Source of the DNA: Eudorina sp. 2006-703-Eu-15
Taxonomy: Eukaryota > Chlorophyta > Chlorophyceae > Chlamydomonadales > Volvocaceae
Assembly: GCA_003117195.1 (NCBI GenBank)
Contig: BDSI01000114.1
Coordinates: 343,338-407,337, forward strand
Length of the DNA stretch: 64,000 nucleotides
Reading direction: 5' to 3'
The notes under the pieces are model-generated. The model saw only the letters and a list, made by a program, of their open reading frames with translations. It had not been told where the DNA came from and did not search any database. A program made the translations under genes and the position numbers. Position 1 is the stretch's first letter; each line of letters begins with the position of its first letter. Positions 33,207-46,000 of this stretch are shown here, piece after piece.

Positions 33207-34469
33207 CTGCCGTGTGTGGAAGCCAGGGTTACGGAGCCAGGTCCGATGGAAGAGATCTGTCCACCGATGGATCCGGAGGAATTTCCATTGCAAGGCTGCG
33301 GCCTTTATAACGGAACGGTACGGCATTGTAAGCGTACGGTCAGCCAGTAGGGATGCGCAGTAAAAGTTTCGGTCAACATGCCACGTTGAGGGAAACAATC
33401 CAGGAAAAGCAGCGTACCGTATTCGCCGCAACCCGCTGCATCCCCGCACCTCGACAGCTCCGTCCGCCTCTGTCGGCCAATTTCCTGTTACACGAAAGAT
33501 TCTACAAGGAGGTCGAGTCATGCTCCCATCCCATCCTGCAAGGATCCGCAAGGAAGACCGGCGTGCCTCCATATGAATAAGGATGACATGGCCCTAAGGT
33601 ACGCCACCTCGCACCACTTCGGTGCAACTCCTGAACCCCATGTTTGTACACCACCGACCGGGGGTGTGAGCGCACCGTCATATGCATACATACTTGGTGC
33701 CGTCCACCCCCTTCCAACGACGCCAGATGTAATCATCGCCATCGCACGTAAGGCCCACAGCTATCACACCGTACTCCGCGCGGGGCATGACCCTGAACAG
33801 CAGGAACCTCCACATGCTCCATCAGATCCCCCACCTGCACAGCAGACATCATATTACCATCCCCAGTTACCACAACGCACATGTGACGCACATGTTAGTT
33901 GCCATTACGCACCGCCAACAGAACCATTGCCATCACATTTAACATTACCGCCACCATTTGAAAACGTACCGTCACTAATCTACCAATCTACCAATACCAC
34001 CAGCATCCTTTCAATCCCTTTCCACGGTGGTGATGCTGTCGATCGGGGCGCGACTGCAGGCGCCCTAGGGCCAGGATATGCATCTATGTACGATGTATGG
34101 AAGAAATCGACCTTAGAGCCTCACGTAATAATCGGAACGCGAACGGCGCACGTTACGCGCTGCCGCACCTTGGTGTTTCTCATGTTGCACGACGCCCTGT
34201 TCGCAAACCAAGGCAGGCGCAGCCTCTCACGGCGACTCCGTCCACTCCCCCCTTTTGCAGCGCCCGCAACGCCGCCGCAGTCCTGCGCCACTGCTCATGC
34301 ATGGCCGTGTGCAGCTTGGCTGACGCCGACGCCGGCCAGATGCCTCGCGCGCCGGGGCGGTGCAGCGGTGGGAGCGCCCGCACCTCCCCGCACCTCCCTC
34401 AAGTGCCAGGCAGGGGGAGATCCATGCGAGGTCCGCCCCCGCCCACCTGCTACCATCACTACAGCGCAC

Positions 34470-34830
34470 TGACATGGACGTCATGCGGCGCGAGGGCACC
34501 ACCACCAACCCCGGACGAGGGACGACGACGGAGACCATCAGCCTAGAGGCGCATCTGCACCGCGGATGCCGCAGCCGGGCCGGGGCCACGGACAAGCACA
34601 AAACCCCCAGCCGATCATCCCCAAGGGGCCCCAGAGCACAGCCATGCAGCTGCCTGCCCGCCTTTACCCACCGCAGGGGGTTGCCGAGGGGGGGGGCGGG
34701 CACTGCACATGGCAGTTGCGGCGGTTGCGGTTGTGGTTGCGAGTGGGGCGGGGAGGGCCCTCCGTCAGGTGAGCGCAAAGAATGGCATGCGGTGCTTAGG
34801 CACATATCCGCTCCGGAACCCTCGGGAACG
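34470..34830 (+). other. Possible coding segment, unresolved
   Basis: After CATCACTACAG one frame reads TDMDVMRREGTTTNPGRGTT; a second frame reads QAQNPQPIIPKGPQSTAMQL with strong G/C third positions. Both could be exons of one gene, but I cannot join them or find a start. Confidence 0.2.
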
Positions 34831-35062
34831 GACAGCTAATATGTTAACATATACCAATTACCTGTCCACCCTCGCATCCAACCGGGCCGGCCGGGGTTCA
34901 CCCAGAGAGGCCACCTGTGCAGCGCCCTTCCAAACGTCAGGGGGGCTCTGCGGCGGCGCACGCCCCCGCCAATACACGGACGCCAGTGCGCCCCTAACCG
35001 GGCCCCGGGGAAGGCCAACCCACCGACCCACCGGCCGCCCAAACCATGTGGAGGTGCGACGT

Positions 35063-35192
35063 CGGACTGAGAATCTAGTACATACGGCGGACTGAGAATC
35101 CACTACATACGGCGGACTGAGAATCCAATACATACGGCGGACTGCGAATCCACTACATACGGCCGACTGAGAATCCAATACATACGGCGGAC
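35063..35192 (+). repeat. 25-bp minisatellite, five units
   Basis: Head-to-tail units of the form GGACTGAGAATCCACTACAT + ACGGC, with only a few substitutions between copies. Confidence 0.92.
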
Positions 35193-37481
35193 GGATTCGG
35201 AGGGGTGCTGAGTGCTGGGTAGGAGATGCACCGACTGGAACCACCACCACTGCCACCACCACCATCACCATCACCGGATGGTATTGTACGGGACGGCGGT
35301 GATATACCGTACAGGCCCACAAAGGCACCGACACCCCCATGTCCTACCCACCCACCCTTTCCTCCTCCAGACCTCTAGACCTGACCAGCCGCAACCGACG
35401 GTCATCTGCCTCGGGACCACTCATTCCGTGCAATCGGCCCTCCCCGGCTGCGGGAAAGGGTGTCGTACGAGTGCCGTACGAGTGCCGTTCTCACAAGCTC
35501 AGCAATTCTATCGAGCCGAGACGTGCCGTCTCTGCAGCACCACTACCAAACGGCACTCATGCTCATCGGTGCAAAGGCGAAGAGGTGCAAAAGGCATCCG
35601 AGGGGACCCGGCAAGGCAGGGCGCCGCCTCCAGGGGGCCGGAAAGCAGGGCCCGCTCGGGCGCACACAGCTCAGAGGACACCCGTTGCAGCTGGCTGTAC
35701 GGACCGCTGCGGTACGGCCCCTACTCGGTCAGTGCGGCACGTCAGGGCGTCAGGGCTCTCAGTACGGCACACAGCTGGCGTCTCTCTCAGTACGGCACAG
35801 TGAGCTTCATCAGTACGACACAGCGAACGTCATTGGAAGTCGCTGATAAGGGACGACAATGCCATATCAAGTATTCGTTGATGTGGGAAACCCCTAAAAA
35901 AAGCTACACCGATGATCCGTACGGGGGTACGGGGACCACCCTTCCGTACTCTCCTTGTTGTTTACCCTGACGTTCACCTACCGCTAAACCGACGCGCGGA
36001 AACCAGCCAATGGCTGTACGACAATGTACGACATTGCCTGTGAGATACTCTACAACACTGGCACATGGCCGCAAAAGACCGCGCTTGACCGAGCTTTGCT
36101 TATTTGACGGCCACAACAACAAATGACAACACAACACAACACAACGAGGGGCATGGACCCGGACTTGCCGCCACCGGAGAGCACGTGTCCGTGTCCGTGT
36201 GCTGAGCCCCCTGCTGGGCGAGGGAACCCGCCCGAGCCAACCCGAACGCCAGGGCCAATACACGTCTGTGTGCGCGTGGGGATGGGGTGGGTGGGGTGGG
36301 TGGGGGGCCCTGGTGCGTGTGTGTGTCTATGTGTGTGTGGGGGGGGGGAGGACTTGAGCAAAATCAGAGGGAGGCGGGGTGGGAGACGCGGAGGAATGCT
36401 GCTAATTCTGCCAACCGTTGGCAGGGTTGGACCCCAGCATGACCCCTACGCCCCGGCGGTCATGCCCACCTGCCCCAGCCCCGCCGCTGGAGGTTCTGCG
36501 GTAGCTGTGCTGTCCTGCATCAGATCCAGGGGCCAGGAGCTGCGGAGGCGCTTGCCGCACGTGACGGACATCCGTGCTGTCCGTACTGCAACTATGTACG
36601 ATAATAATGCAAGGGTATAATGTAATGCACTTTATCCCAACGGACCCGGCGTGCGACTCGCCACCGCAACCCAACCTCCAGATCCACCTCCTCCTCCGCC
36701 CTCCGGGTTCCCCGGCTGCGCACCCCATCCCGCCACACCCTGGGATGTGCGACCCGCCCCGCGCTCCCCGCATTCCGCACTGTGCCTCGCATGTTCCGCA
36801 GGTAGTTGCGCGGGATGCCGTACCGTCTGCGGGACAGTGTGCAGCGGCCGTAGCGGCCGAGCAACAAGGGCCCCGTCACGAGCAATCCACTCCCTGGCAC
36901 GGTCGGGCCGACAGCGGCGGGAGCCGCCGCACGGGGCCAGCAGCGGTTGGGCGGGCACCAACCGCCAACCACCAATCACCAGCCACCAACCAAACCGCCC
37001 AGCTTGCGGATACCGTGAGCAGCCAGGAATGCAACCAAATCCAGCAGTACGTAAGCAGTACAAGTGCGACACAATGTAAGAAACGAATGCATAATCTTGA
37101 GCGGGTAGGCCTCGGTCTAGAAACGCACACCGACACACAGCACTTGCATTGTTTGTTTGCCAGTCGCTGCGACGCTGACTGCCGGGGATTTCCTCGCAGA
37201 CGAGTCTGCTCCGATCCGCGTCGCGCGCGTCGCACACGCACGCACGCACGCACTCACATCATTGTGGCTATGTCTATGTGGCCGAGTGGACCCCGAGGGG
37301 TGGCAGCGGACCTGCACCGGCTGGCAGTCCCCACGACAGCATGCCGACATGTGTCCACCCAGCTACGCGCCCCGTCATTAGCCCTCAGCGTTGCTACGTA
37401 TCCTGCTAATATCTTTACGGCGATTTGGTGGCATACAGGCCTTTCCCGGGCTTCTTGCATGTCACGCTCTGCCCGCCTACG

Positions 37482-37482
<1 letters not shown>

Positions 37483-37566
<84 letters not shown>
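37483..37566 (+). repeat. CA dinucleotide tract, ~42 units
   Basis: An uninterrupted 84-bp AC/CA run, 196 bp beyond the stop of the minus-strand low-complexity gene. Confidence 0.97.
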
Positions 37567-37568
<2 letters not shown>

Positions 37569-37761
37569 GCTTCTTGTTAAACACACACGGGCGGGTTCCT
37601 TTTCAAAACAGACACACAACAGCAGCAGCTGCCGCAATAATACCCAAACCTCTTCAAGCCAAGGCCGCCATCCCGACTTCCACATCAGTGCCACCCGGGT
37701 ATCACCAAGCTAGGGATAGGGACCCGGCGTCCATCTGTCCGTCCGTCTGTCCCACTGCTCC

Positions 37762-38522
37762 TCAAGACGGCCCCTTCATCATTCGCCGCCCACCGCCTCC
37801 GCAACCCGCCAAGCCCATAGCCAGCTCCGTCAAACCGGCAGACAGCCCCAGATGGGCGCGGCGGAAGCCGCCGCCGCCGCCGCCGCCGCCACCACCCCCA
37901 CCAAAGCCGCCATCCCCGCCGCCGAACCCATCACCTTTCTCGAAGCCCGCCCCGAACCCCAGACCCATACCCCCGCCGCCGCCGCCGCCGCCGCCGCCGC
38001 CAAAGGGCCCTCCGTGCGACCGAGATGGCGACGGCGGTGGCGGCAGCTGCAGCGGCGGCACCAGGGAGTGGCCGCCCGCGGGGCCGCCGCTACGGGCCTG
38101 CAACCTGCGGCCGCCGCCTCCGCCGCCACCGCCTCCGCCGCCGACCGCACCGCTGCTGACATCCAAACCGTCATCCGTACCAGGGGAGGACTTGAAGCGG
38201 CGGCTAGATCGTGAGGCTTCCGCCGCCGCCTGGCGCGCAGCCGCCGTGGCGCCCGCCTCCGTCAGCGCATTCCCGAAGATACCACCGCCACCGCCGCCAC
38301 CGCCGTGGCCGGGACTGCCGTACATGCTCGACGGCGACACTCCCCCCGACTGCCACAGCAGCGGGTTGAGCGCCAACGTGTCAACGCTCAGCGCCATGGA
38401 CGATGTGTTTCGGGACCGACCACCCTGGCCCCGCATCAGCTGCGCCTGAGCCGCCAGCGCCCGGCTGTTGCTGTCGTACATGCCGTACACATCCCCATCG
38501 CTGTTTGAATCGCATCCTCCAC

Positions 38523-38564
<42 letters not shown>

Positions 38565-41500
38565 CGCCGCCGTGGTTGCTGCCGCTGACTCGGTAGCCGC
38601 CCGACGTGCGGGGCGGGGAGATTCGGGTGAGGCTCTTGCCTGATCTGGACACGAAGGACCGGGTTCGGCTGCCGCTGTTCGCTGTCGTACTGGCGCCGAC
38701 GGCGTACGCGTCCCAGCACGTGCTGACGCCGTCCTCGCCGTCCGTGGTGTTGCCGCCGCCGCCGCCGCCGCAGACGCTGCTGCTGCCCGTGGCGACGGCG
38801 GCCGCGACGCCGCCGCCGTTGCCGTTGCGCCAGGCAGATGCAATGCGGACCCGCCGCCGCCGCCGGCCGCGGCTCTTGCTGCGCGCGCCGTCAGCGCCGC
38901 CGCCGCCGCCGCCGCCGATTACATCCCACTGTTCATCTTCCTCGCCGTCGTACCCTTCCTCGTCGTACCCGTTGCCCTCATGGACGGCCGCCGCCGTCAC
39001 AGCCTTGCCCTTGGAGGCGGGTGCGGTGGTGCTGCTGTTGGTTGTGGTCGTTGTGGTGGTTACCTCCTGATGCCGGTGGTGGTGGGACTGCTGCTGCAGC
39101 TGCTGCTCCCCACCCTCCCTGGACACCTGCCGCTGCTCCTCCAGTACCTTGGACGACACCGTCTCCGATCGGGTGGCGGTGGTGACTGTGCCTCCCGGCT
39201 GCTGGTGCTGGTGCTGGTGCTGGTGCTGGTGCTGCTGTAGCTGGTGCTGGTGCACAACCTCTTCTTGCTGGTGGTGTTGGTGTGCGGTGAAGGTGCGGGT
39301 GGAGGTGCGCCGGAAGGAGGTCGCGGTGGTGGTGGTGGTGGTGGTGGTGGAGTGGCTGTGGAAGCTGCTCTTCTCCTCCACCTGCCGCTGCTGCTGCCGC
39401 TGCTGCTGCTGCTGCCGCTGCTGCTGCTGCTGCTGTTGTTGCGGCTGCTGCTGTTGGGGCGGCTGGGGCGGCTGGCACACGGGCAGCGTTGCCTTCCTGC
39501 CGGAGTTCCCCAGACCCCAACTGGGGCAGTAGCCACCACCCGGGTGGTCGTGGACGGCTGCGCCGGTGCCGGTGCCGGTGCCGCTGAAAGCAACGCCGCG
39601 ACGACTGGCCCTGCTCAGCGGCCGTGTACGGCGGCCGTCAACGTCGTCGGGGCCCGTGCCGCCGCCACACGCCGCCCGTCCGCGCGCGGCCTCCGCCTCC
39701 GCCTCCGCCGCCGCCAGGTTCGCCGCGTGGATGGGCGCCGCGGGTACGGCAGTGGAGCCGGTGGAGGCGACGGAGAACGCCCCAGGTGTAGTCGGCGGCG
39801 GAATCATCCGCGAAGCGCCGCCACCGATGCCGGCGCCGCCGTTACCGCCCGTGGCTGAGTCCCCTAGGAACCGCTCCATAATGTCCGACCTGTCAGCGCC
39901 CAAGTACGACTGATGACTGTGCCGGGCGTCGGCGAGGTCGCGCTCGGTCAAGGAACGTCTGCTGCGGCTGCGGGTTAATGGCGTCGTCGCCGCCGTCGCC
40001 GAGGCGTCAGGCCTGGAATTGCCGCTGCTGTTGTTGACACCGCTTATCGTGTGTACGGTGCCCCCGTGGTGATTGGTTACGCGGCCGCGGCCCGCCAACG
40101 TCGCCACCGGAATGCCGTCGGCGTCAGCGTCGCCGTCCGCGTCGTCGGCGGCGGCGGCCGCCGCCGCGGCCGTCGCCATCGCTTCCGCCGCCGCCGCTAC
40201 CACCGCAGCGGCAGCGGCGGCGGCTGCGTCGGTGCCGCTGATGGTTTTCTGACTGGTCGTCTGACTTGTCACTTTGCTGGAACGCTTCATTCGCCAGGAC
40301 GTGTGCGACGAAGACATGTACGACACGTGCGACGTGCGATGCCCCTGGTCCGCCGCCTCCACCGCCGCCGCCGCCGCCGGTAGGCCCCCCAGCCGCAGCG
40401 CTGCTCCCTGCTCCACCCGCTCCACCCGCTCCTCCTCCTCCTCCTCCTTCCGAAGGTCCGTACGCCGACTCTGCTCCACCACCACGCCCCGCCCCGCCCC
40501 CGAACTGATCGTGCGCACCTCCTCCTCCCGCCGCTCCTCCCGGCGGCTCTCCCGCCGCGTGGTGGTGACCACCTCAGGTCCGGGCACCGCCGCCGCAGCC
40601 GCCGCCGAAGCCGCCGCGGGCCCTCCGATTCGCCGCTGTGCGGTGGAGGACTGGTACGACTCCTCCCGGTGCTGCAAGCGGTTGTACGACTCCTCCCGCT
40701 GCTCGGAGGGACTGCGGTGGGCGGTGGGCGAATGGACACCAGCGGGACATGAAATATGAATTTCCTACGTCACACACACATACACACACACGGGCGGGAT
40801 CCTGGCTAAGCACACTTGCACATTACCTCCTTGCCACAGGCCGTTAGCTGTCCATTCGTGTCTGCACGTCATCATCGTTACTTCGATTCGCGCTTGCAGG
40901 CAGCACACCGGCGGCGGCGCGATCGTCCTGTGTTACGGTACTAGCCACTTGCAATGTCGCCGCCGCTTTGGTGAGCGGTATAATGCAAGTTGCCGGGTAA
41001 GTATCATGGGCTGAGTGGTTCGGACGGGGTTTCTTCGCTACACACAGTCACACACAGTCACATACAGTCACATACAGTCACATACAGTCACACACACGCC
41101 CGTTTACAATGTTGGTCTTGACGGCAACGCGGAGGCCGGGAGGGGCCCTACAGGGGAGGTGGACCAAGACCATCCGCTACAGTAGCGGCGCGGCCGTACT
41201 GGTCAATCGCTGTCGTACTGGCCAGTCGCTGTCGTACTGGCCAGTCGCTGCCGTACAGGCCAGCCGCAACCGGGAGGGGGGGCACCTTGGATCCGATCCG
41301 GGTGCCCTCCGAGGCACCCGATATCGGTCCGGATGCCTTCCCCGCCTCTTCCCGCCCGCCCGCTGCCTCAGGGCCGCAGCAACGTCAGGGCTCAGGCCCG
41401 GCCGCAACAGGTGTTGGACACCCAAAGGGGCAGCTAGGCGGCTCGGAGCCACTGGATGCACCCCAGCCGTCTGCGGCAAAGCATTCATCTGCCCCAGGCC

Positions 41501-42974
41501 TTGCTTTGGCCTTCGCTTACTTCACGGATGAAGGGGTTCGAGCGGGTTCAGAGGGCGTCTCTTTATTTTTTCTGCGACGGGTTGTTCGTTCGATGTATTG
41601 CTATGACGGGTTGTGAGACCCATGGCCCTGATTGGGCAGACTTGCACTAAGCTGCCTGATTGCGACCACCGCACGATAGCACACACACCTGCGGGGTACG
41701 GCGATAAACCGTACGAACGTACGAAAGGGCAGTCATACGTCTAGTTCCGATGGCACAGGGCCCCCTGCGGCCCCCGCCGACTCAATTCAAGAGCCGCATG
41801 GTTGGGGTTTGGACACATGCATGCTAAACCGACACAATGGTTTCGTTCACCCCCCCCCCACCCACCCACCCACTCAACCACCACCCACCCACCCTCTCAA
41901 CCACCACCCACCCACCCACCCACCCACTCACCCACGGTTGCCTGGGTTGCTCGCACCCGCCTGCTGCTGCTCCCTGTCCCTGCCCTTGTCGGTGCTCTGG
42001 ACGCGGCCCCGGCTGGCCCCCATCGCCCCGAGTAGCGCTTCCTCCGCTTCCTCCTCTTCCTCCTCTTCCTCCTCCTGCGCGGCTAAGTCAAAATTGGAGG
42101 GGTCACGGAGCTGACCCTTCCCCGGGGCCCCCACGAGGCGTTCCTCCCTGTGCTGCCGCTGCTGCTGCTGCTGCTCCTCCTCCTCCTCCTCCTCCTCCTC
42201 CTCCACTTCGTCCTCTTGGTCGCCCACCCCCACCCCCACCACCTGGGGATGTGGGGCCGCGCGGAGGTTGGGCTGGAGATGTAGGGGGGGGGGGCTGGGG
42301 GCTGTATATATATATATATATGTATATATATATACATATTATATATATATATAGCGTATGAGGTTAGGTGCGGCGGTTGCTGCGAAAGCCATGTGTAGCT
42401 CACCCACCAGATGGCAAATCAAAACAGAAAGACGATGTCGCCGCCGCCCGCAGCCGCAGGGACCCAGACCTCCGGACCCGGACCCGGGTGTACCCACCCT
42501 CCGTAGATCGGATCTTTGCTCTGGCAGCAGCGCAGCTCCAAAACGTCTGCCAATTCCCTATATAGGACCCCCCAATATAGCCTCCCCTACAGCCCACCGC
42601 CGTGTCTCTCAGCCCACCAGTCCCACCTCTCCGACCAGTCCCACCCACCCAGCCCCAAGCCTCCATCCCCCACCCCCCCCCCACCCCCACCCCCACCCCC
42701 ACCCCAGACACCCTCCTCTCCCCCGCCCACCACACACACAAAATACACACAGGTAAGTAAATTGGTGCTTGGTTTGGGTCGGGCGGGTACCTTATCTACA
42801 CACACAGGCTGTCCTGCCCTGTCCGCTGATCAACACACTAACCCACGCAGGTTGCCCGGTAGTTGTCCAGGGCCTGGGTGACTCGGCCGGGTTTCTTCGC
42901 GAAACACATGGACAGACAGACACATGGACTTGGGCATGGTCTGTTCTGGGCGGGTTTCTCATTAAACACATGGA

Positions 42975-43010
<36 letters not shown>

Positions 43011-46000
43011 TCCACACATACCTGGGACCGGGCGGGCGGGCGGGTTGCATTTCTAAACACATACATCCACACATACCCACACACACATGCACGTTGGCAC
43101 CCACCCGGCGCGTCACTTTGCGGCGGCGGCTCTGCTCCCGCAGCGATGAGCTCCGCACCGTCTCCATGTGGCGGCGGTCCGCCGGGTCCCCTGCCCTCCC
43201 CTCCGCCTCCGGGGCCCGGACCTGGGTGCGGGTCTGGGTGACGGAGGACCGGTTCGAGGACGAGGTCGCTGTGGTGGTGGAGGTAGTGGTGGTGCTGCTG
43301 GCGGCGGCGGCCTTGGGGTTGCTGGAGGCGGCGGCGCCCAAGTCTGAGGAAGACCCGGGGGGCACCGGACCGCCGTCCGGATGGCACGCGCCGCCCAGGC
43401 GGCTGCGGCTCGGAGCCGCGGCGGCGGCCAGACACGCGGGTCGGAGCGACGGCGACCAAGGACGCGCGTCGCCGCCGCTGCCACCGCCGCTGCCGCCGCT
43501 GCCACCGCCGCTGCCGCCGCTGCCAGCCCTCCCGCTGTGGGTCCCAGGCCACGGGTACGACGCCGCTGCGCTGCCGGGCGCGGAGATGCCGAGGGGGCCG
43601 GCGGGCGCCGCGGCGGCGATGGCGGCGGTGCTGAGGCCCCCGGGCACGTCGTCCGCGCTGCGGGGGAACTGGGAATGTACGGCCGGGCGCATCCCCGGTG
43701 GGTCCGTCATCCGATTGCTCACCGCGGTGAAGCTCTGCTGGGCGGCGCGGGGGTCGAGGACTTCCACCGCCGTGTGGCCCCCTGGGGAGGGAGGGAGAGA
43801 GGGATATAGGAAATTGGTAAACATATTCAAACTGCGCTGCTGCCAGGCAAAGGTCCGGTTAAGAACCAACTGTACCAGGATCTCCAGTGATGCGACGGGA
43901 GGGGGGGAGGGAGGAAGGCAGCATTGCGGCGAGGAAGTAAGAGCAAGGGCAGGGATGGGCTGCGGCCGCCGCAGTGGACATCAGGTTGTTGTACGGTGTA
44001 CTGCACAGATACCATCCGTCCTCTCGCTCACCCTCGCCCTCCACTCCTCCCTCTTTTTGTAAATGAAGACAGCTCCCCCCTCCCCCTGCCCCCCCCACAC
44101 ACACTTCACTCGACAGAGATATGGCGGTGCTTCCTTCGCGGCGGCCTTCCCAATACTTCTAGGTACACAAGTATAATGTGTACTGAGCATAAGGACCTCT
44201 GTTGGGCGCTGCTGTGCCCGTCGCATGTAGCGCACTCCTGCCCTGCCCACCAAACGACACACACACACACACACACGGTAGATGTAGCTAAGGCGCGCGC
44301 TGTCATGGGGTTCTGGCAGCGGGTGGCCAGCTTTGCAGATCTAGGCCGACCGAGACGGGGATGGGAAGGGGTGGGACCGGACCACCCAATCCTATCGGTG
44401 GTGGACGGCCGGATCCGCTGCGTGCAGCCAGTAGACGTAGACTCGTGATGGATAGATAGCAGCGCGAGACGCTAGGGTGTAGGGATTGGGACTAGGGAAG
44501 CCCACTTCCGGGCACGATGGGGATCGTGGGTGCCCGAGGAGGGTCGGGCCCGACCAGTGGGAGTTGGCAGCTGGACATGTAGGCGAGGGCCGCTTGCAAC
44601 GGGAAGGGGTGTACGACAGGGATGCTTACGTGGTGATGTGCTGCCTTGTGCAAACCATAGCCCCATCATGGAGCGCCCGACTGCATACCCGGACCCAGCA
44701 AGGCCTGACGCGTGCGAGACGCCCCGCTGGGACTCAGCTGGGCAGGCAGGCCTGCCGGAGGGTGCAACCCTAGCTAATACGATTAGGTTGGGACGCGAGA
44801 CCAGGCTAATTTTACCGCACCGGGCAGGGGCGCGCCTCCGAACTGCTGAGGAACGCGCCCTGGGTGTTGCAAGGACTTGAGGAGGTTGAACAGCGGACTG
44901 CGAGGCGCAGACCGCCCGGGATAGCTTCCGCCCAATCCCTTGAGGGGGCACAGCTGTCACCGAACCTCAGGGATCGGGCGCGCGCCCTTGGTTGAGAGCG
45001 AGGGGACAGAGGCCCCTTACGCCCCTCTCCCCCGAATCCGGGGGAGAGTGCTTCGGCGGTCTCCCGTATGGGGCGGGTTAGCGCCCCCGGCCAGCGTCGG
45101 CCCGGCAGATATGTAACGATACACACACACAGACATACTCATTCACACATCGCCAGACACGCACACTCCCCAACCCCTCCCCCCAGCGCCCCCGCCGTCA
45201 CTCCTCACCCGAGGGCTTCGACCTGCCGTATCCGCTGTCGTACATGGCTTTCAAAGCCGGTGCCTCCAGCGGCTCCGACAGCAGGGTCGCCCGGCGGGTG
45301 ACGGGCTGCTGCTGCTGGTGGGGCTGCTGCTGCTGGTGGCGGGCGGCCGACGGGACCCTGCCCCGAGGTGACTCTGTCCGACTGAGGTCCCCCCGGCGGC
45401 AGTCCTCCACTTCGTCCAGGAGGGGGACGCTGCCGCTGCTGTCGCCCGGCGCCAAAAGGGACTGGGACCGCTCCGTGATCCAGGTCTGGGTGCGCAGCAG
45501 ACTGGGCGGGGGGGGCGCCGCCGGGGCAGCCGCCGCCTGCCGCCACACAAAACCCATCCCAAAACCCATCCCAAAGGGGCGAAGCGGCGGCGAGGCGGAT
45601 GTGGGTGGCGCAGGGTCGCGTGTTGTGCGCGATAGCCTCAGTAACAGTAATGTCAGTCGCAGCGGCAGGTGCAGCAGCAGTGACTACATGGGAAGTGTCG
45701 ATGAGTCCAAGGGATAGGGATCGTTGGCAGCTGGGGACCGGCGACCTCCGATGTCCGGCTCAGGCGGAGGGGAGGGGATTAAGGGGATTTAAAGGGGAAG
45801 GGATTAATGGGAGGGGCTCAGACGCGGAGCCACCGGCGGTGGGTGCAGCGCAGGACTTCGAGCGCAGGCACCTAGACGCAGGTGAGGGGAGGGGAAGGTG
45901 AGCCTCGAGGTGGGGGGCCGGCGGCTAGGGTTTCACACGCTGGGTAGCGACCGCCGATGGGGCGGCACAGGGCCGATTCCTCACCTGTGGTGTGGCTGGG

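Larger units (their letters stand above)
32046..37761. other. Long gene-poor region with mobile and satellite DNA
   Basis: It holds a hAT miniature element (32806-33206), a 25-bp minisatellite (35063-35192) and part of a CA tract. A 299-codon plus-strand frame (33573-34472) and GC3-rich frames at 34470-34830 and 36800-37050 read openly, but they have no motif I know and no consistent exon joins. Real but unresolved genes could be here. The rightmost part is the 3' side of the minus-strand low-complexity gene. Confidence 0.4.

Noticed and set aside
33573..34472. 299-codon plus-strand frame
   Set aside because: It is open but without recognisable motifs, with mixed codon use and no splice partner; kept only as part of the gene-poor region.
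37483..37566. CA tract as a telomere or CRISPR-like array
   Set aside because: It is a plain dinucleotide microsatellite without spacers; algal telomere repeats have a different unit.
36574..37713. 379-codon plus-strand frame
   Set aside because: It runs through the CA microsatellite and has no motif; splice-like sites inside could not be joined consistently.
37391..38449. 352-codon plus-strand proline-rich frame
   Set aside because: It reads the CA tract as Thr-His repeats and the complement of glycine runs as proline; it is the shadow of the minus-strand gene, whose five exons keep phase.
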